Positions 20,020 to 30,948 are shown, counted from the first letter of the stretch. The stretch: DNA of 64,000 bases from Proteus faecis (GCF_003144395.1 NZ_PENZ01000051.1:1-64000), one strand, 5' to 3'. Numbers and translations are program-made. The notes: a model not told the origin generated them from the letters alone.

Positions 20020-20725
20020 AGAGGTACCCGGGGTTATCTGCACAAATGCGCGGTTAATTATTAAATTTATAAATTGTTATTCTAAATATAGGTAACGCTT
20101 GGCGACCTTTAATATCTCTGTAGTAATATCCCATAACTGCCTTGATATAAACTTATAATAAGAATAGCGAGATCTATTCTATTATCCACATTTTCATCTT
20201 GATTATTCTCTCAAATAATTAAGTAAAATAAGGCGTTATTATTTGCTATTTATCTATCAGACCTTACATTATGCACAATGCCCATATAAATGCGTTAGCC
20301 TGAATCAAAAAAACAGAAAAAGGATATAACACACTGTTATTAAAATAAAAAAACAAATTTGTTTTTTATTTATTTGAATGAAGCTTTCAATTAACTTAAC
20401 GCAAATAATCACTCAATAACGCCATAAATTTTACACAAAAGCAGAATTACGTTATGATATTGATCACGTTTTAATACTTAGAGGCTCTGTTTTGTTATAT
20501 CAAAACAACAAAGAAAACATTCTAATATCTTATTCAATCTCATCTATACTTAATAAATATTCTCTTATCTATTAGCTTAATACCACTATTTAAACTTGGT
20601 AGAAGTAAGCTGTTTTTTAGTGAATTTTTATTACTCACTCTTCTCGCTAACAAATAGTCACTTCATTTCTTTTAATTAATTGAACAACAAGAAATTACGA
20701 ATACCTTAATAAAAGGTCACTTAAT
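20020..20725. other. Long AT-rich intergenic region upstream of proP
   Basis: About 700 bp without a convincing gene. It contains a perfect A/T hairpin near 20343-20373 (AAACAAATTTGTTT core) and a CRP-like site at 20453-20468. It must carry the promoter of the CysB-like gene at its left end and the proP promoters at its right end. In E. coli proP also has a long control region with CRP and Fis sites. Confidence 0.6.
20453..20468. promoter_or_regulatory. Candidate CRP site upstream of proP
   Basis: TATGATATTGATCACG matches the CRP core TGTGA-N6-TCACA at eight of ten core positions with correct spacing. It is about 260 bp before the proP ATG. E. coli proP P1 is known to be CRP-regulated, which supports the reading. 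The site was found by eye. Confidence 0.5.
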
Positions 20726-22228
20726 ATGAAAATGAAGAAAAAAAGAAACAAACCGCTAAGAATCAATGATATAACTATTATTGATGATAGTAAGCTTAAA
20801 AAAGCGATTACGGCGGCAGCATTAGGTAATGCCATGGAATGGTTTGACTTTGGTGTCTATGGCTTCCTTGCGTATGTCTTAGGTCAAGTCTTCTTCCCTG
20901 GTGCATCTCCAGGTGTCCAGATGATTGCTGCCCTTGCCACATTCTCAGTGCCATTCCTTGTAAGACCGCTAGGGGGTGTTGTATTTGGGATGCTTGGGGA
21001 TAAATTTGGTCGTCAGAAAGTGTTATCTGTTACTATCATCATTATGGCACTCAGTACATTTGCCATCGGCCTTATTCCTGCTTATGAAACCATCGGTATT
21101 TGGGCTCCGGTCTTATTATTACTCGCTAAATTAGCACAAGGTTTCTCTATTGGTGGTGAATATTCAGGAGCTGCGATTTTCGTTGCTGAATACTCACCCG
21201 ACCGTAAACGTGGATTTATGGGAAGCTGGTTAGACTTTGGTTCTATTGCTGGTTTTGTTATGGGTGCTGGTGTTGTCGTACTTATCTCTACTATCCTTGG
21301 AGAAACAGCATTTCATGAGTGGGGATGGCGTATCCCGTTCTTCTTAGCATTACCATTAGGTCTTATTGGCTTATATTTACGTCATGCTTTAGAAGAAACC
21401 CCAGCATTCCAACAACACGTCGATGAAATGAATAGCGACGATCGTAAATCTATCCAAGATCCACCTCGTGTTTCATTACGTGAAATCGCATCAAAATATT
21501 GGAAAAGCTTAACTGTCTGTGTAGGTTTGGTAATTGCCACTAATGTTACCTACTATATGTTATTAACTTATATGCCGAGTTATTTATCTCATAACCTAAA
21601 TTATTCGGCAGATCACGGTGTGCTGATCATCATCGCGATTATGATAGGTATGTTGTTTGTACAACCTGTTATTGGGTTACTTAGTGATAAAATTGGTCGT
21701 AAGCCATTTGTTATCGGCGGAAGCATTGGGTTATTTATCCTTGCTTACCCTGCATTTATGATGATTAACAGTGACGAGATCGGCTTAATTTTCTTAGGAC
21801 TCTTAATTCTTGCCGTTCTACTCAACTGTTTTACTGGAGTTATGGCATCAATATTACCGGCTATTTTCCCAACCCATATTCGTTATAGTGCATTAGCAAT
21901 TGCTTTTAATATTTCAGTATTAATTGCAGGGGCCACACCAACAGCGGCAGCTTGGTTAGTTGAAGCAACCGGTGATTTATATATGCCAGCTTATTATCTG
22001 ATGATTGTCGCTGTTGTCGGTTTGATAACAGGTATCAAGATGATCGAAACTGCAAATAAACCTTTACGAGGTGCAACACCTGCAGCATCAGATAAATCAG
22101 AGGCAAAAGAAATTCTGTCTGAACATTATGATAATATCGAACAACGTGTTGAAGATATTGAAGCAGAAATCGAAGCATTACAGAAAAAACGCCAATCCCT
22201 TATCGATCAACATCCTAAGTTAGATTAA
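20726..22228 (+). CDS. proP: Proline/glycine betaine osmosensing symporter
   Basis: Inner-membrane proton symporter of the major facilitator superfamily that takes up proline, glycine betaine and ectoine when osmolality rises. The 500-residue length equals E. coli ProP. GNAMEWFDFGVYGF opens the first span, GDKFGRQKVL follows span 2, and SIGGEYSGAAIF and ALEETPAFQQHV are present. The C-terminus (about 455-495: EAKEILSEHYDNIEQRVEDI onward) forms the heptad coiled coil known to tune osmotic activation. phrB follows after 10 bp, so the two are probably co-transcribed. Confidence 0.96.
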   Translation: MKMKKKRNKPLRINDITIIDDSKLKKAITAAALGNAMEWFDFGVYGFLAYVLGQVFFPGASPGVQMIAALATFSVPFLVRPLGGVVFGMLGDKFGRQKVLSVTIIIMALSTFAIGLIPAYETIGIWAPVLLLLAKLAQGFSIGGEYSGAAIFVAEYSPDRKRGFMGSWLDFGSIAGFVMGAGVVVLISTILGETAFHEWGWRIPFFLALPLGLIGLYLRHALEETPAFQQHVDEMNSDDRKSIQDPPRVSLREIASKYWKSLTVCVGLVIATNVTYYMLLTYMPSYLSHNLNYSADHGVLIIIAIMIGMLFVQPVIGLLSDKIGRKPFVIGGSIGLFILAYPAFMMINSDEIGLIFLGLLILAVLLNCFTGVMASILPAIFPTHIRYSALAIAFNISVLIAGATPTAAAWLVEATGDLYMPAYYLMIVAVVGLITGIKMIETANKPLRGATPAASDKSEAKEILSEHYDNIEQRVEDIEAEIEALQKKRQSLIDQHPKLD

Positions 22229-22238
22229 GAGAGGTTAC

Positions 22239-23666
22239 ATGCACCCGTCCCCTGTTCATTTAGTTTGGTTTCGTAATGATTTAAGAGTGACAGATCACAA
22301 GGCACTCTTTCACGCTTGCCAAGATAAACAAGCACAGGTGCATGCTATTTTCACCGTAACGCCTGAACAATGGAAAGCTCACAATATGGCTTTGTCATGT
22401 CAGGCGTTCATTCATGATGCGTTACTGGATCTTTCAACTTCACTAGCAAAACTCAATATTCCACTGACAATAGTGATTAGCGATATTTATTCAAATGCAG
22501 CCGATAAAGTGGCTGAGTATTGCCAACAACATCACGTCACTGCGCTTTTTTTCAATCACCAATATGCTCTTAATGAACAACGCCGTGATAAAAAAGTCAC
22601 TGAGTTACTAAAGAATAAGACAACCATTTATACTTATCATGACAATGTATTTATTCCACCAGGTGATGTAGTTACCCAACAAGGAGAGATGTACAAGGTT
22701 TTTACTCCCTTTAGAAATGAATTTTTGCGACTCTTCGTTTCACAAGATAACGCTTCATTACCTATCCCAGAGATAAGAACACATCAAAAAGCAGTATCGC
22801 CTTTAAAAGCACCGCTATTCTCGCTTGAAAATACAAACTCGCTCTCTTTTATCTCTACCGAAGAAGAGGCACTTAAACGCTTAAAACAGTTCTGTTACGA
22901 AAGCGTGCCACATTATGCAAAATGGAGAGACATTCCTGCAGTTGATGGTACAAGCCGATTATCCCCTTATCTTTCCATTGGATTACTGTCTATTCGCCAA
23001 TGTTTTAATCGCCTTTACCAAACTGAACCTGATTTCTTAGAAAACAGTACATCAGGTGCATTTGTTTGGTTTAATGAACTTATTTGGCGAGAATTTTATC
23101 AACACTTAATTGTGACAAACCCCAATTTATGCAAACACATTGCATTTCAGCTTTGGACAGAAAAAATCAATTGGCGTAACAACCAAGATGAATTTAATGC
23201 TTGGACTCAAGGCTCAACAGGCTTTCCTATTATTGATGCTGCAATGCGACAGCTTAACCAAACAGGTTGGATGCATAACCGCTTACGGATGCTCACAGCG
23301 AGCTTTCTTATCAAAGACTTGTTAATTGATTGGCGTTGGGGCGAAGCTTATTTTATGTCACAACTCATTGATGGTGATTTCGCATCAAATAATGGGGGTT
23401 GGCAGTGGGCTGCATCCACAGGAACGGATGCCGTACCTTATTTTCGAATTTTTAATCCTACCACCCAAGGTCGTAAATTCGATCCTGATGGTGAATTTAT
23501 CCGTCGTTGGCTTCCTGAACTTGCTAATGTGCCGAGCCGATATATTCACACCCCTCACGAATGGGCGGCAAAAACCAATAATTCGCTCGATTATCCATTA
23601 CCCATTGTTGATCACGCCAAAGCACGAATAAGAGCAATTGAGTCTTATGAAAAAGCAAAAAAATAA
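22239..23666 (+). CDS. phrB: Deoxyribodipyrimidine photo-lyase
   Basis: Repairs UV-induced cyclobutane pyrimidine dimers using blue light. The 475 residues comprise an N-terminal antenna-binding alpha/beta domain starting VHLVWFRNDLRVTDHKAL and a C-terminal helical FAD domain. The latter shows WFNELIWREFYQHL, TGWMHNRLRM, LIDGDFASNNGGWQW and DAVPYFRIFNP. Length and motifs match the class I CPD photolyase of E. coli (472 residues). It follows proP closely and ends at a bidirectional terminator shared with ppc. Confidence 0.96.
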   Translation: MHPSPVHLVWFRNDLRVTDHKALFHACQDKQAQVHAIFTVTPEQWKAHNMALSCQAFIHDALLDLSTSLAKLNIPLTIVISDIYSNAADKVAEYCQQHHVTALFFNHQYALNEQRRDKKVTELLKNKTTIYTYHDNVFIPPGDVVTQQGEMYKVFTPFRNEFLRLFVSQDNASLPIPEIRTHQKAVSPLKAPLFSLENTNSLSFISTEEEALKRLKQFCYESVPHYAKWRDIPAVDGTSRLSPYLSIGLLSIRQCFNRLYQTEPDFLENSTSGAFVWFNELIWREFYQHLIVTNPNLCKHIAFQLWTEKINWRNNQDEFNAWTQGSTGFPIIDAAMRQLNQTGWMHNRLRMLTASFLIKDLLIDWRWGEAYFMSQLIDGDFASNNGGWQWAASTGTDAVPYFRIFNPTTQGRKFDPDGEFIRRWLPELANVPSRYIHTPHEWAAKTNNSLDYPLPIVDHAKARIRAIESYEKAKK

Positions 23667-23691
23667 AACCAATAGCAGTAATAAGAGATAA

Positions 23692-23728
23692 AAAAACAGC
23701 GCTGTTATTAAGCGCTGTTTTTCTTTCT
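23692..23728. terminator. Bidirectional terminator between phrB and ppc
   Basis: Stem AAAAACAGCGCT (23692-23703) / AGCGCTGTTTTT (23711-23722), a perfect 12-bp match with a 7-base loop. T runs follow on the plus strand (TTTTTC) and on the minus strand. It lies between two convergent genes. Confidence 0.9.
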
Positions 23729-23742
23729 AAATACTGATGACT

Positions 23743-26379
23743 CTAACCTGTATTACGCATACCCGCAGCAATACCTGCAATAGTAACCATTAATGCCTGT
23801 TCAATACGCGGATCTGACTCGCTATGTGTGCGAGAACGCTGTAACAACTCAGCCTGAAGCACATTCAATGGATCGGTATAGACATTACGTAGTGCAATAG
23901 ATTCAGCAACCCATGGCAAATCCGCCATTAAGTGTTCATCTTTTGAAATTGCTAAAACACTCTTAATATCATCGGAAAGTTGCTGACGTAATTTCGCACC
24001 TAATGGCCATAAACGTTCTTCAACTAAACGTTGATCGTAATATTCCGCTAACCATAAATCCGCTTTGGCATACACCATTTCCAACATCGCAATACGTGTA
24101 TTAAAGAACGGCCAGTTCTCACACATATCGTCTAATACCGCTTGTTTTCCGCTATCAATTTCATGTTGTAATGCAGCTCCAGCCCCCAACCAAGCTGGTA
24201 ACATTAAGCGGTTTTGAGTCCATGCGAAAATCCACGGGATCGCACGCAAAGTTTCAACACCACCGGTAGGACGACGTTTCGCAGGACGTGAACCTAATGG
24301 TAGTTTGCCCAACTCGCCTTCTGGGGTTGCTGCTCTAAAATAAGGCACAAAGTCTTCTTCCCCTCGTACATAGTCACGATACATCGCACAAGAAACGTCA
24401 GACAAAGAATCCATTACATCAATCCAAGGCGCTTTGGGCTCTGGTGGTGGTAATAAATTCGCTTCTAAGATTGCACCTGCATAGTGAGCAAGGCTACTAA
24501 TGGTGACCTGAGGTAATCCGAACTTAAAGCGGATCATTTCGCCTTGTTCCGTCACCCGCAGACCCCCTTTTAAACTTCCTGGTGGTTGAGAAAGTAATGC
24601 CGCATGTGCTGGCGCACCACCACGGCCAATTGTACCGCCACGTCCATGAAATAGTGTTAATGTCACACCTGATTTTTCACAGAGTTTGATTAATGCATCT
24701 TGAGCACGGTATTGCGCCCATGATGCTGCCATCACACCCGCATCTTTTGCTGAATCTGAATAGCCAATCATCACCATTTGTTTATCATCGATTAAATCGC
24801 GATACCAAGGAATATCAAACAAACGGGTCATGACGCTTTCAGCATTATTTAAGTCATCAAGTGTTTCAAATAACGGGGCAACAGGTAACCGGATATCCGC
24901 ACCCGCTTCTTTCAGTAATAGTTTTACAGCCAATACATCAGAAGGCACTTTTGCCATTGAAATCACATAAGAGGCAATAGAATCTTTAGGTGATTGTGCA
25001 ATGACACGACAAGTCTCAAAGACTTCTTGAGTCGCTACACTTGGTTGCCAATTTGTCGGGATCAGTGGACGTTTAGAATTTAATTCTTCAAGTAAGAACG
25101 TTTGTTTTTGCTCTTCGGACCAATTCGCGTAATCACCAATTTCTAAATATTGTGTCAATTCAGAGAGTGCTTCCGTGTGATTGGTACTTTCTTGGCGAAT
25201 ATCGAGCTTAACTAACTGTAAGCCAAAGCAACGGATTCGACGTAATGTATCTAACAGTTGCCCATTAGCGATAATACGCATCCCACATTGAGTCAATGAT
25301 TGATAGCAAGCGTATAGCGGATCCCAAAGTTGGGCATTATCAATTAACAGCCCTTCAGGAGGTAGAGATTGCTGTCCTTTAATACGTTGTTCTAAATAAT
25401 CACGAGTCACTTGTAAGCGAGTACGTAATTGTTTAGCTATTTCACGATATGGCTCTGCAACTTCAACCCCTCCCGCTAATTCACGCAGTTCTGGTGTACT
25501 TTCTGTCATTGAAAGTTCTGAAACTAGAACTTGAATATCATTTAAGAATAAATCAGCGGCTTTCCAACGGCTTAATAGTAAAGCATGGCGTGTGATTTCA
25601 GCCGTCACATTTGGGTTGCCATCGCGATCTCCCCCCATCCATGAGGTAAAACGAATAGGAGACGCTTCTACTGGTAAGTTGTAATCAATAGATTCTTTAA
25701 GCTGTTCATTAAATTCACGTAAAAAAGCAGGAACACCTTCCCATAGGCTATTTTCAACAACCGCAAAGCCCCATTTCGCTTCATCAATCGGTGTTGGGCG
25801 AATTTTTCTAATTTCATCAGTGTGCCATGATTGAGCGACTAACTGGCGTAGACGACGCATAATATTAGTACGCTCATAATCCGCTAAATCATCGTGATCA
25901 AGTTGAGATAAACAGGAATTAACTTCAACCAACTTATGAATAAGTGTACGGCGTGCAATTTCGGTTGGGTGTGCCGTTAATACCAGTTCAATAGAGATTT
26001 GCTCTACTGCTTCTTTTAATTGCTCGTCGGTAAAATTCTTATCTTTTAGCCGCGTGATCAGTTTTGCCAATGCCACAGGATTGCTAGCAGCTTCACCATG
26101 AGGCGAAATGCTATGGTATTGTTCAGCCACATTCGTCAGGTTTAAGAATTGATTGAATGCTCTAGCAACGGGCAATAATTCATCATTAGAAAGATTTTGT
26201 AACGTCAACAACAGTTTTTGTCGCTGAACTTCATTACCCGCTCGTGACGATTTAGATAATTTTCGAATAGATTCAACCTTATCTAGAATTTCTTCACCGA
26301 GTGCTTCTTTTATCGTATCTCCAAGTAGCTTGCCAAGCATACTGACATTACTACGCATAGCAGAATATTGTTGATTCAT
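23743..26379 (-). CDS. ppc: Phosphoenolpyruvate carboxylase
   Basis: Anaplerotic enzyme adding bicarbonate to phosphoenolpyruvate to give oxaloacetate, which feeds aspartate-family synthesis. The 878 residues (E. coli 883) include the catalytic histidine His137 in [12 protein letters not shown], the glycine-rich [16 protein letters not shown] and [10 protein letters not shown]. They end in the family-typical MRNTG. It is transcribed alone, convergent with phrB. In E. coli ppc lies beside argE. Here it is separated from the arg genes by about 9 kb of other genes and has metL as upstream neighbour. Confidence 0.97.
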   Translation of the reverse strand: MNQQYSAMRSNVSMLGKLLGDTIKEALGEEILDKVESIRKLSKSSRAGNEVQRQKLLLTLQNLSNDELLPVARAFNQFLNLTNVAEQYHSISPHGEAASNPVALAKLITRLKDKNFTDEQLKEAVEQISIELVLTAHPTEIARRTLIHKLVEVNSCLSQLDHDDLADYERTNIMRRLRQLVAQSWHTDEIRKIRPTPIDEAKWGFAVVENSLWEGVPAFLREFNEQLKESIDYNLPVEASPIRFTSWMGGDRDGNPNVTAEITRHALLLSRWKAADLFLNDIQVLVSELSMTESTPELRELAGGVEVAEPYREIAKQLRTRLQVTRDYLEQRIKGQQSLPPEGLLIDNAQLWDPLYACYQSLTQCGMRIIANGQLLDTLRRIRCFGLQLVKLDIRQESTNHTEALSELTQYLEIGDYANWSEEQKQTFLLEELNSKRPLIPTNWQPSVATQEVFETCRVIAQSPKDSIASYVISMAKVPSDVLAVKLLLKEAGADIRLPVAPLFETLDDLNNAESVMTRLFDIPWYRDLIDDKQMVMIGYSDSAKDAGVMAASWAQYRAQDALIKLCEKSGVTLTLFHGRGGTIGRGGAPAHAALLSQPPGSLKGGLRVTEQGEMIRFKFGLPQVTISSLAHYAGAILEANLLPPPEPKAPWIDVMDSLSDVSCAMYRDYVRGEEDFVPYFRAATPEGELGKLPLGSRPAKRRPTGGVETLRAIPWIFAWTQNRLMLPAWLGAGAALQHEIDSGKQAVLDDMCENWPFFNTRIAMLEMVYAKADLWLAEYYDQRLVEERLWPLGAKLRQQLSDDIKSVLAISKDEHLMADLPWVAESIALRNVYTDPLNVLQAELLQRSRTHSESDPRIEQALMVTIAGIAAGMRNTG

Positions 26380-26879
26380 AAGACTCCTGACCTTGTCTTT
26401 GTGGCGGTAACAACATGCTTCTTCCTATTAGAAAAGTCATGTCCTCCCAGTTGTGTAATTAACTTTCATTTCTTATGTGACTTTATTTTGATTTTTGTGA
26501 TAAGCCACACTGCTTTTTTTACTTAGCCTACTATTCATATCAGAAAATAATCGTTTTGGGGGATTTTTCTGAAATTTAATTACGGCTTTAGTCTTATAAG
26601 AATGGCTAATAATCATGCTGTTCTAGCTCAATTTTATTCAGAATAAGGACATTTTTTCGTTTCTTATCTACTACGAAGAGTTTTTTACTAAAAAGGAAGG
26701 AATACGTAAAAATTTATGTGGCGGTAAATTTAGATGATTTTTTTTAATATTGATAAATTGTCTGGTCTGTTTTTTTTGATTTTTAGCTTATTCCGCGCGT
26801 AGGGCTAACTCATGTTTCTCTGTCACTCCTTATTTTCCTTCTCTTTTACATTTTTACTAGATTAAGATTTTCATAAGAT
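26380..26879. other. AT-rich region upstream of ppc
   Basis: About 500 bp with no supportable gene on either strand. It holds the ppc leader and promoter (minus strand), and several T runs near 26730-26780. I saw no recognisable operator, repeat or RNA structure in it. Confidence 0.5.
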
Positions 26880-26880
26880 A

Positions 26881-26912
26881 AAAACGAATAAAGCGCTGAA
26901 TATCAGCGCTTT
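26881..26912 (-). terminator. Terminator downstream of the 28-codon frame
   Basis: Perfect 10-bp stem AAAGCGCTGA (26890-26899) / TCAGCGCTTT (26903-26912) with a 3-base loop. On the minus strand it continues into ATTCGTTTT. It would end a transcript coming from about 27170, or any read-through from metL. Confidence 0.85.
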
Positions 26913-27058
26913 AAATTAAGAATAACGAATTGTCTTTCAGTAAGTTAAGTTGTCTGTTGTAAATAATGTGGTTAATCGAATTGTACTCTAAATAACGTTT
27001 AAACACGTTGTAACTGTACTTCAACTTCCACTCAAGACGCTTAAATTCACATCATGAG

Positions 27059-27145
27059 CTACTGACAAAAGTTCTCTTTAGCTTGATGGTTCACCTCCGT
27101 CATTTCATTTCTTAGTGGGACAATCTGTCTTACTACTTTTGACAT
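27059..27145 (-). CDS. Possible 28-residue small protein
   Basis: A short frame starting ATG at 27145 and ending TAG at 27059, encoding a basic, soluble peptide that begins MSKVVRQIVPLRNEM and ends AKENFCQ. A strong AAGGAG ribosome site (27152-27157) lies 6 bases before the ATG, and a TATACT -10-like box lies at 27177-27182. The frame sits between two strong minus-strand terminators: that of metL upstream and a hairpin at 26890-26912 downstream. The region therefore looks like a separate transcript of roughly 280 bases with about 145 untranslated bases after the stop. I do not recognise the peptide. The RNA rather than the peptide could be the functional product. Confidence 0.45.
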   Translation of the reverse strand: MSKVVRQIVPLRNEMTEVNHQAKENFCQ

Positions 27146-27227
27146 CAATCGCTCCTTTGTGACTAGAGATAAGTTAAGTATAGCCAAAGAAATTAAAAAA
27201 ATTGGGTGATATGACACAAAAATGACA

Positions 27228-27265
27228 AAAGGTTATCAGCAAGAAATAACCCACTGATAACCTTT
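27228..27265 (-). terminator. Terminator of metBL
   Basis: Perfect 12-bp stem AAAGGTTATCAG (27228-27239) / CTGATAACCTTT (27254-27265) with a 14-base loop, followed on the minus strand by TTGTCATTTTTG. It lies 20 bp after the metL stop codon. Confidence 0.8.
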
Positions 27266-27285
27266 ATAAAAAAGAAATAATAAAA

Positions 27286-29724
27286 TTACAGTAATTGAGA
27301 AAGGCGGTTTAAATCTGATTGAATTGCGCCTGCTGTCACATCTCTGCCAGCTCCTGGCCCTCTGATCACAAGAGGATTATCACGATACCAACGGCTTTCA
27401 ATCGCAAATAAATTATCCCCCGGTAATAGTGAAGCGAGAGGATGATCTTTTCTCACGGCTTCAACACCAACTTTGGCTTTGCCATTAGCATCAAAACGAG
27501 CGATATAACGTAATACCATGTCCATTTCATTTGCGGCGGCTAATCGTTGTTCCATTTGTTCATTGATCAACGCACTGTTATCAAAGAACGCTTCTAACGA
27601 ACCCGTTTCAGCTTGTACAGGCACTAAAGATTCAACTCGTACTTGCTCTGGCTCGATATCATAACCCGCTTCACGAGCAAGAATAACCAGTTTACGCATC
27701 ACATCTTGCCCTGATAAATCAATACGAGGATCAGGCTCTGTTAATCCTTGTTGCCAAGCTTGTTCCACCAGCTCACTGAAAGGGACTGTGCCATCAAATT
27801 GCAAGAATAACCAAGAGAGCGTGCCAGAAAAAATACCGCTAATTGATAAAATCGTGTCACCACTTTCACGCAGATCACGCACCGTATGATTAATTGGCAA
27901 ACCCGCACCCACTGTAGCGTTATATAACCAATGGCGGCCTGTTTTAGAAAACGCATCTCGCGTAGCACGATAACGTACACTCGAAGCAGAGCCTGCAATT
28001 TTATTCGCACTGATAACATGAAAACCGTAGCTAGCAAAATCTTCATAAGAAGCAGCAAGAGACTCATTGGCTGTAATATCAACAACCACTAAATCATCAT
28101 AAGGATGAGATCTCATCCAAAGATAGAGCGATTCTTCCGTATGTTCAGTCGCTTCGTCATCAAAGAAAGCCAAAGCACGACTAGGATTAATCCCTTGATA
28201 ATCAAGTAAACTACGACGGCTATCAACCACACCGGCAAGAATAAACTCAAAATCACTACGCGCTGATAAAGGCTCTTGTTCACGAGCAAACAATTCTAAC
28301 CAACGTGAACCAATATTCCCTTTACCAAACAGCACTAAGCCAATTTGTTTTTCAGCCCTAAATAATGTTTGATGCAAACCTTGCAGTAAGTGCTCAGTAT
28401 AGTTACGTAGCACGGCAACTAAGCTGATGTGATCTTCCGCATGCCAAATAAATTCAACTGGTTGATCTTTAAGTTGTTGATAAAAACGATGACAATGCAA
28501 TGGATTTTTACAGACACCCGCTCCCACTAAAGCCACTAATGAGAAGCCTTCTCGTAAATGCAATTTACCTGGCAAAACGGCATCTTGTAGTACATCTAAT
28601 GCGCTGTTAGCAACTTCACTGGTATAACAAAGTTGTAAAAGTTGGCTGTCTTTATCCACACCCGTGGCTAAAGGACGAATTTGTGCACGCTTAAGTAATT
28701 CATCAACCTCTTTCACCACTTGTTCAAAATTTTGATGAGATGAAAGTTGGAGTTCAATCAAACAAACATCATCATGGCTAGTCACGATTTTAGCACCCGT
28801 TCCTGATGCCAAAACACGTTCTATACGAGTTGAACCCTGTTCTGGTTGATAGCTACAACGAAGTTGCAAATCAATATTACTGCCTGAAACGGGTTGAAGT
28901 GTACGCGTATGTAAAACAGGGGCGGCTAATCGAGCTAATTCACTCGCTTCATCTAAACGCAACAAGGGTAATAAACACGCATCTTTTACTTTGCGAGGAT
29001 CTGCACTATAAACCCCTGCAACATCACTCCAAATTGTGACTTTACCAACATCAGCTAAAGCACCTACTTGTGTAGCTGAGTAATCACTACCGTTACGACC
29101 TAGCAAGACCGTTTCACCCTGTTGATTACGACTAATAAAACCCGTTACAACAAAACGGCTTTCAGGATATTGAGCTAATAGTGATTGTAATAATGGGCGA
29201 GATAACGTTTCGTTTACTTGTGGTTGAGCGGCTCTTTCAGCACATAAAAATTCACGTGCATCTAACCACACACTAGGTAAACCTTGCTCGGTAAGTAAAC
29301 TCGCCATTAATCTTGCAGACCAAATTTCGCCGTGGCCGACAACTTCAGCATAAGTTGCATCTGTAATAGGTTTATCTAACAAATAGCTTAAACGTTCAAG
29401 ATCAGCAATAAAGGCTTGAGAAAGCTGCTCTGCATTCTCTTTTGAAAGTAACCCCTCAATTAAAGATAATTGGTAACGGCGTAAAGTTTGCTGAACTTGG
29501 TGAGCAGAAATACGATCGCTTTGGCTAAGTTTTAGCCAGCTAATCAACTGATTTGTCGTCGAGCCCGCCGCAGAAACCACCATTAGGTCATTAGGTTGGC
29601 TATAGTTCGTCATGATATTCACGACACGTTGATAACATTTTATGTCTGCAAGACTGCTACCACCGAATTTATGTAACTGACGGCAAATCGGCTCCGCCTG
29701 TTGTTTAATCGCCACTACGCTCAT
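27286..29724 (-). CDS. metL: Bifunctional aspartokinase II / homoserine dehydrogenase II
   Basis: Catalyses the first and third steps from aspartate toward methionine and threonine. The 812 residues (E. coli MetL 810) comprise an N-terminal aspartokinase (HKFGGSSLAD near 18-27, GRNGSDYSATQVGAL near 208-222) and a central regulatory linker. The C-terminal homoserine dehydrogenase shows LVLFGKGNIGSRWLELF and GAGLPINHTVRDLRESGD. It starts 9 bp after metB, forming the metBL operon controlled by MetJ. In E. coli metF and katG lie beyond it. Here a possible small gene and ppc follow. Confidence 0.96.
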   Translation of the reverse strand: MSVVAIKQQAEPICRQLHKFGGSSLADIKCYQRVVNIMTNYSQPNDLMVVSAAGSTTNQLISWLKLSQSDRISAHQVQQTLRRYQLSLIEGLLSKENAEQLSQAFIADLERLSYLLDKPITDATYAEVVGHGEIWSARLMASLLTEQGLPSVWLDAREFLCAERAAQPQVNETLSRPLLQSLLAQYPESRFVVTGFISRNQQGETVLLGRNGSDYSATQVGALADVGKVTIWSDVAGVYSADPRKVKDACLLPLLRLDEASELARLAAPVLHTRTLQPVSGSNIDLQLRCSYQPEQGSTRIERVLASGTGAKIVTSHDDVCLIELQLSSHQNFEQVVKEVDELLKRAQIRPLATGVDKDSQLLQLCYTSEVANSALDVLQDAVLPGKLHLREGFSLVALVGAGVCKNPLHCHRFYQQLKDQPVEFIWHAEDHISLVAVLRNYTEHLLQGLHQTLFRAEKQIGLVLFGKGNIGSRWLELFAREQEPLSARSDFEFILAGVVDSRRSLLDYQGINPSRALAFFDDEATEHTEESLYLWMRSHPYDDLVVVDITANESLAASYEDFASYGFHVISANKIAGSASSVRYRATRDAFSKTGRHWLYNATVGAGLPINHTVRDLRESGDTILSISGIFSGTLSWLFLQFDGTVPFSELVEQAWQQGLTEPDPRIDLSGQDVMRKLVILAREAGYDIEPEQVRVESLVPVQAETGSLEAFFDNSALINEQMEQRLAAANEMDMVLRYIARFDANGKAKVGVEAVRKDHPLASLLPGDNLFAIESRWYRDNPLVIRGPGAGRDVTAGAIQSDLNRLSQLL

Positions 29725-29733
29725 GATCCATGG

Positions 29734-30894
29734 TTACCTTTTAGTTGCTGCATCAAACGCACTTTGCAAATCGTTGATTAAATCCTGACTATCTTCAATA
29801 CCCACTGAGATACGAAGTAATGAGGGACTTATCCCTGCTGTTTTTTTCGCTTCTTCTGACATACCTGCATGTGTCATGGTGGCAGGGTGACAAATTAAGG
29901 TCTCTACCCCACCTAAAGATTCTGCCAGTGTAAAGAGTGTTAATTGAGATAAAAAGAGTTTAATCACATCCAATCCCCCTTTTAACTCAAAACTTAACAT
30001 CGCACCGAAACCTTGTTGCTGTTTTTTTGCTATTTGATGTCCAGCATGATTTTCCAGTGCGGGATAATACATTTTTTCGACTAAAGGCTGTGCTTGTAAA
30101 AAAGCCACTAATGCCTGTGCATTTTCTTGTTGAAGTCGAATTCGAGGCACTAATGTTCTTATGCCACGTAATAATAAATAGCTATCAAATGCGCCAGAAG
30201 TGACACCAATATTATTCGCCCACCAGCTTAGCTCCTCAAGTTGTTTCTGACACTGACAGATAACAACCCCTGCGACAATATCTGAATGTCCATTAAGATA
30301 TTTTGTACATGAGTGCACAACAATATCAGCGCCTAATGTTAACGGTTTTTGCAAGACAGGGCTCATAAAGGTGTTATCAGCAACGACTAAAGCTCCTTGC
30401 TGATGAGCCAGTTCACTGATCTTTTGAATATCCGTTATTCTTAAAAGAGGATTACTTGGTGTTTCAATAAAAACAATTTTAGGCTGATGTGCTAAAGCCT
30501 GCTTAAGGGCAATATCATCATTTTGATCAACAAAAATGACACGGTAAGCACCACGCTCTTGTTGGCTGTTAAAAAGGCGATAACTTCCCCCATAACAGTC
30601 ATGAGGTGCAACAATCACATCGCCAGGTTTTAGAAAAACCGTACAAATTAAATGAATTGCTGACATTCCACTGCTAGTGACAACGGCCCCTACTCCACCT
30701 TCTAACTCGGCTAATGTCTTTTGCACCATATCTCGAGTTGGATTACCTCGACGAGAATAATCATGCTCGCGAGGCTGATTAAATTCTAAAAAATTATAAG
30801 TACTAGAAAGATAGATAGGCGGTACGACACAACCAAATTGCGTGTCTTCATTTAGCCCATTATGGATAGCAATTGTTGCTGTTTTCTTCGTCAT
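29734..30894 (-). CDS. metB: Cystathionine gamma-synthase
   Basis: PLP enzyme joining O-succinylhomoserine and cysteine to form cystathionine. The protein has 386 residues. The PLP lysine is Lys198 in HSCTKYLNGHSD, and the tyrosine/arginine phosphate-binding stretch is HDYSRRGNPTRD. Further conserved text includes SLGGVETLICHPATMTHAGM near the C-terminus. AAGG precedes the ATG. It is the first gene of metBL and is divergent from metJ across an operator with four met boxes. Confidence 0.96.
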   Translation of the reverse strand: MTKKTATIAIHNGLNEDTQFGCVVPPIYLSSTYNFLEFNQPREHDYSRRGNPTRDMVQKTLAELEGGVGAVVTSSGMSAIHLICTVFLKPGDVIVAPHDCYGGSYRLFNSQQERGAYRVIFVDQNDDIALKQALAHQPKIVFIETPSNPLLRITDIQKISELAHQQGALVVADNTFMSPVLQKPLTLGADIVVHSCTKYLNGHSDIVAGVVICQCQKQLEELSWWANNIGVTSGAFDSYLLLRGIRTLVPRIRLQQENAQALVAFLQAQPLVEKMYYPALENHAGHQIAKKQQQGFGAMLSFELKGGLDVIKLFLSQLTLFTLAESLGGVETLICHPATMTHAGMSEEAKKTAGISPSLLRISVGIEDSQDLINDLQSAFDAATKR

Positions 30895-30948
30895 ACAGGC
30901 ACCTTGTCACAGCGATAAGTGGAGAAGTCTACAACAGCATATCCAATT

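Noticed and set aside
20343-20373. A/T-only palindrome before proP
   Set aside because: It looks like a terminator hairpin but has no GC pairs and no gene feeding into it; low-complexity sequence explains it.
27741-28085. 114-codon minus-strand frame inside metL
   Set aside because: It is in another frame of a fully conserved metL and has no ribosome site or recognisable domain.
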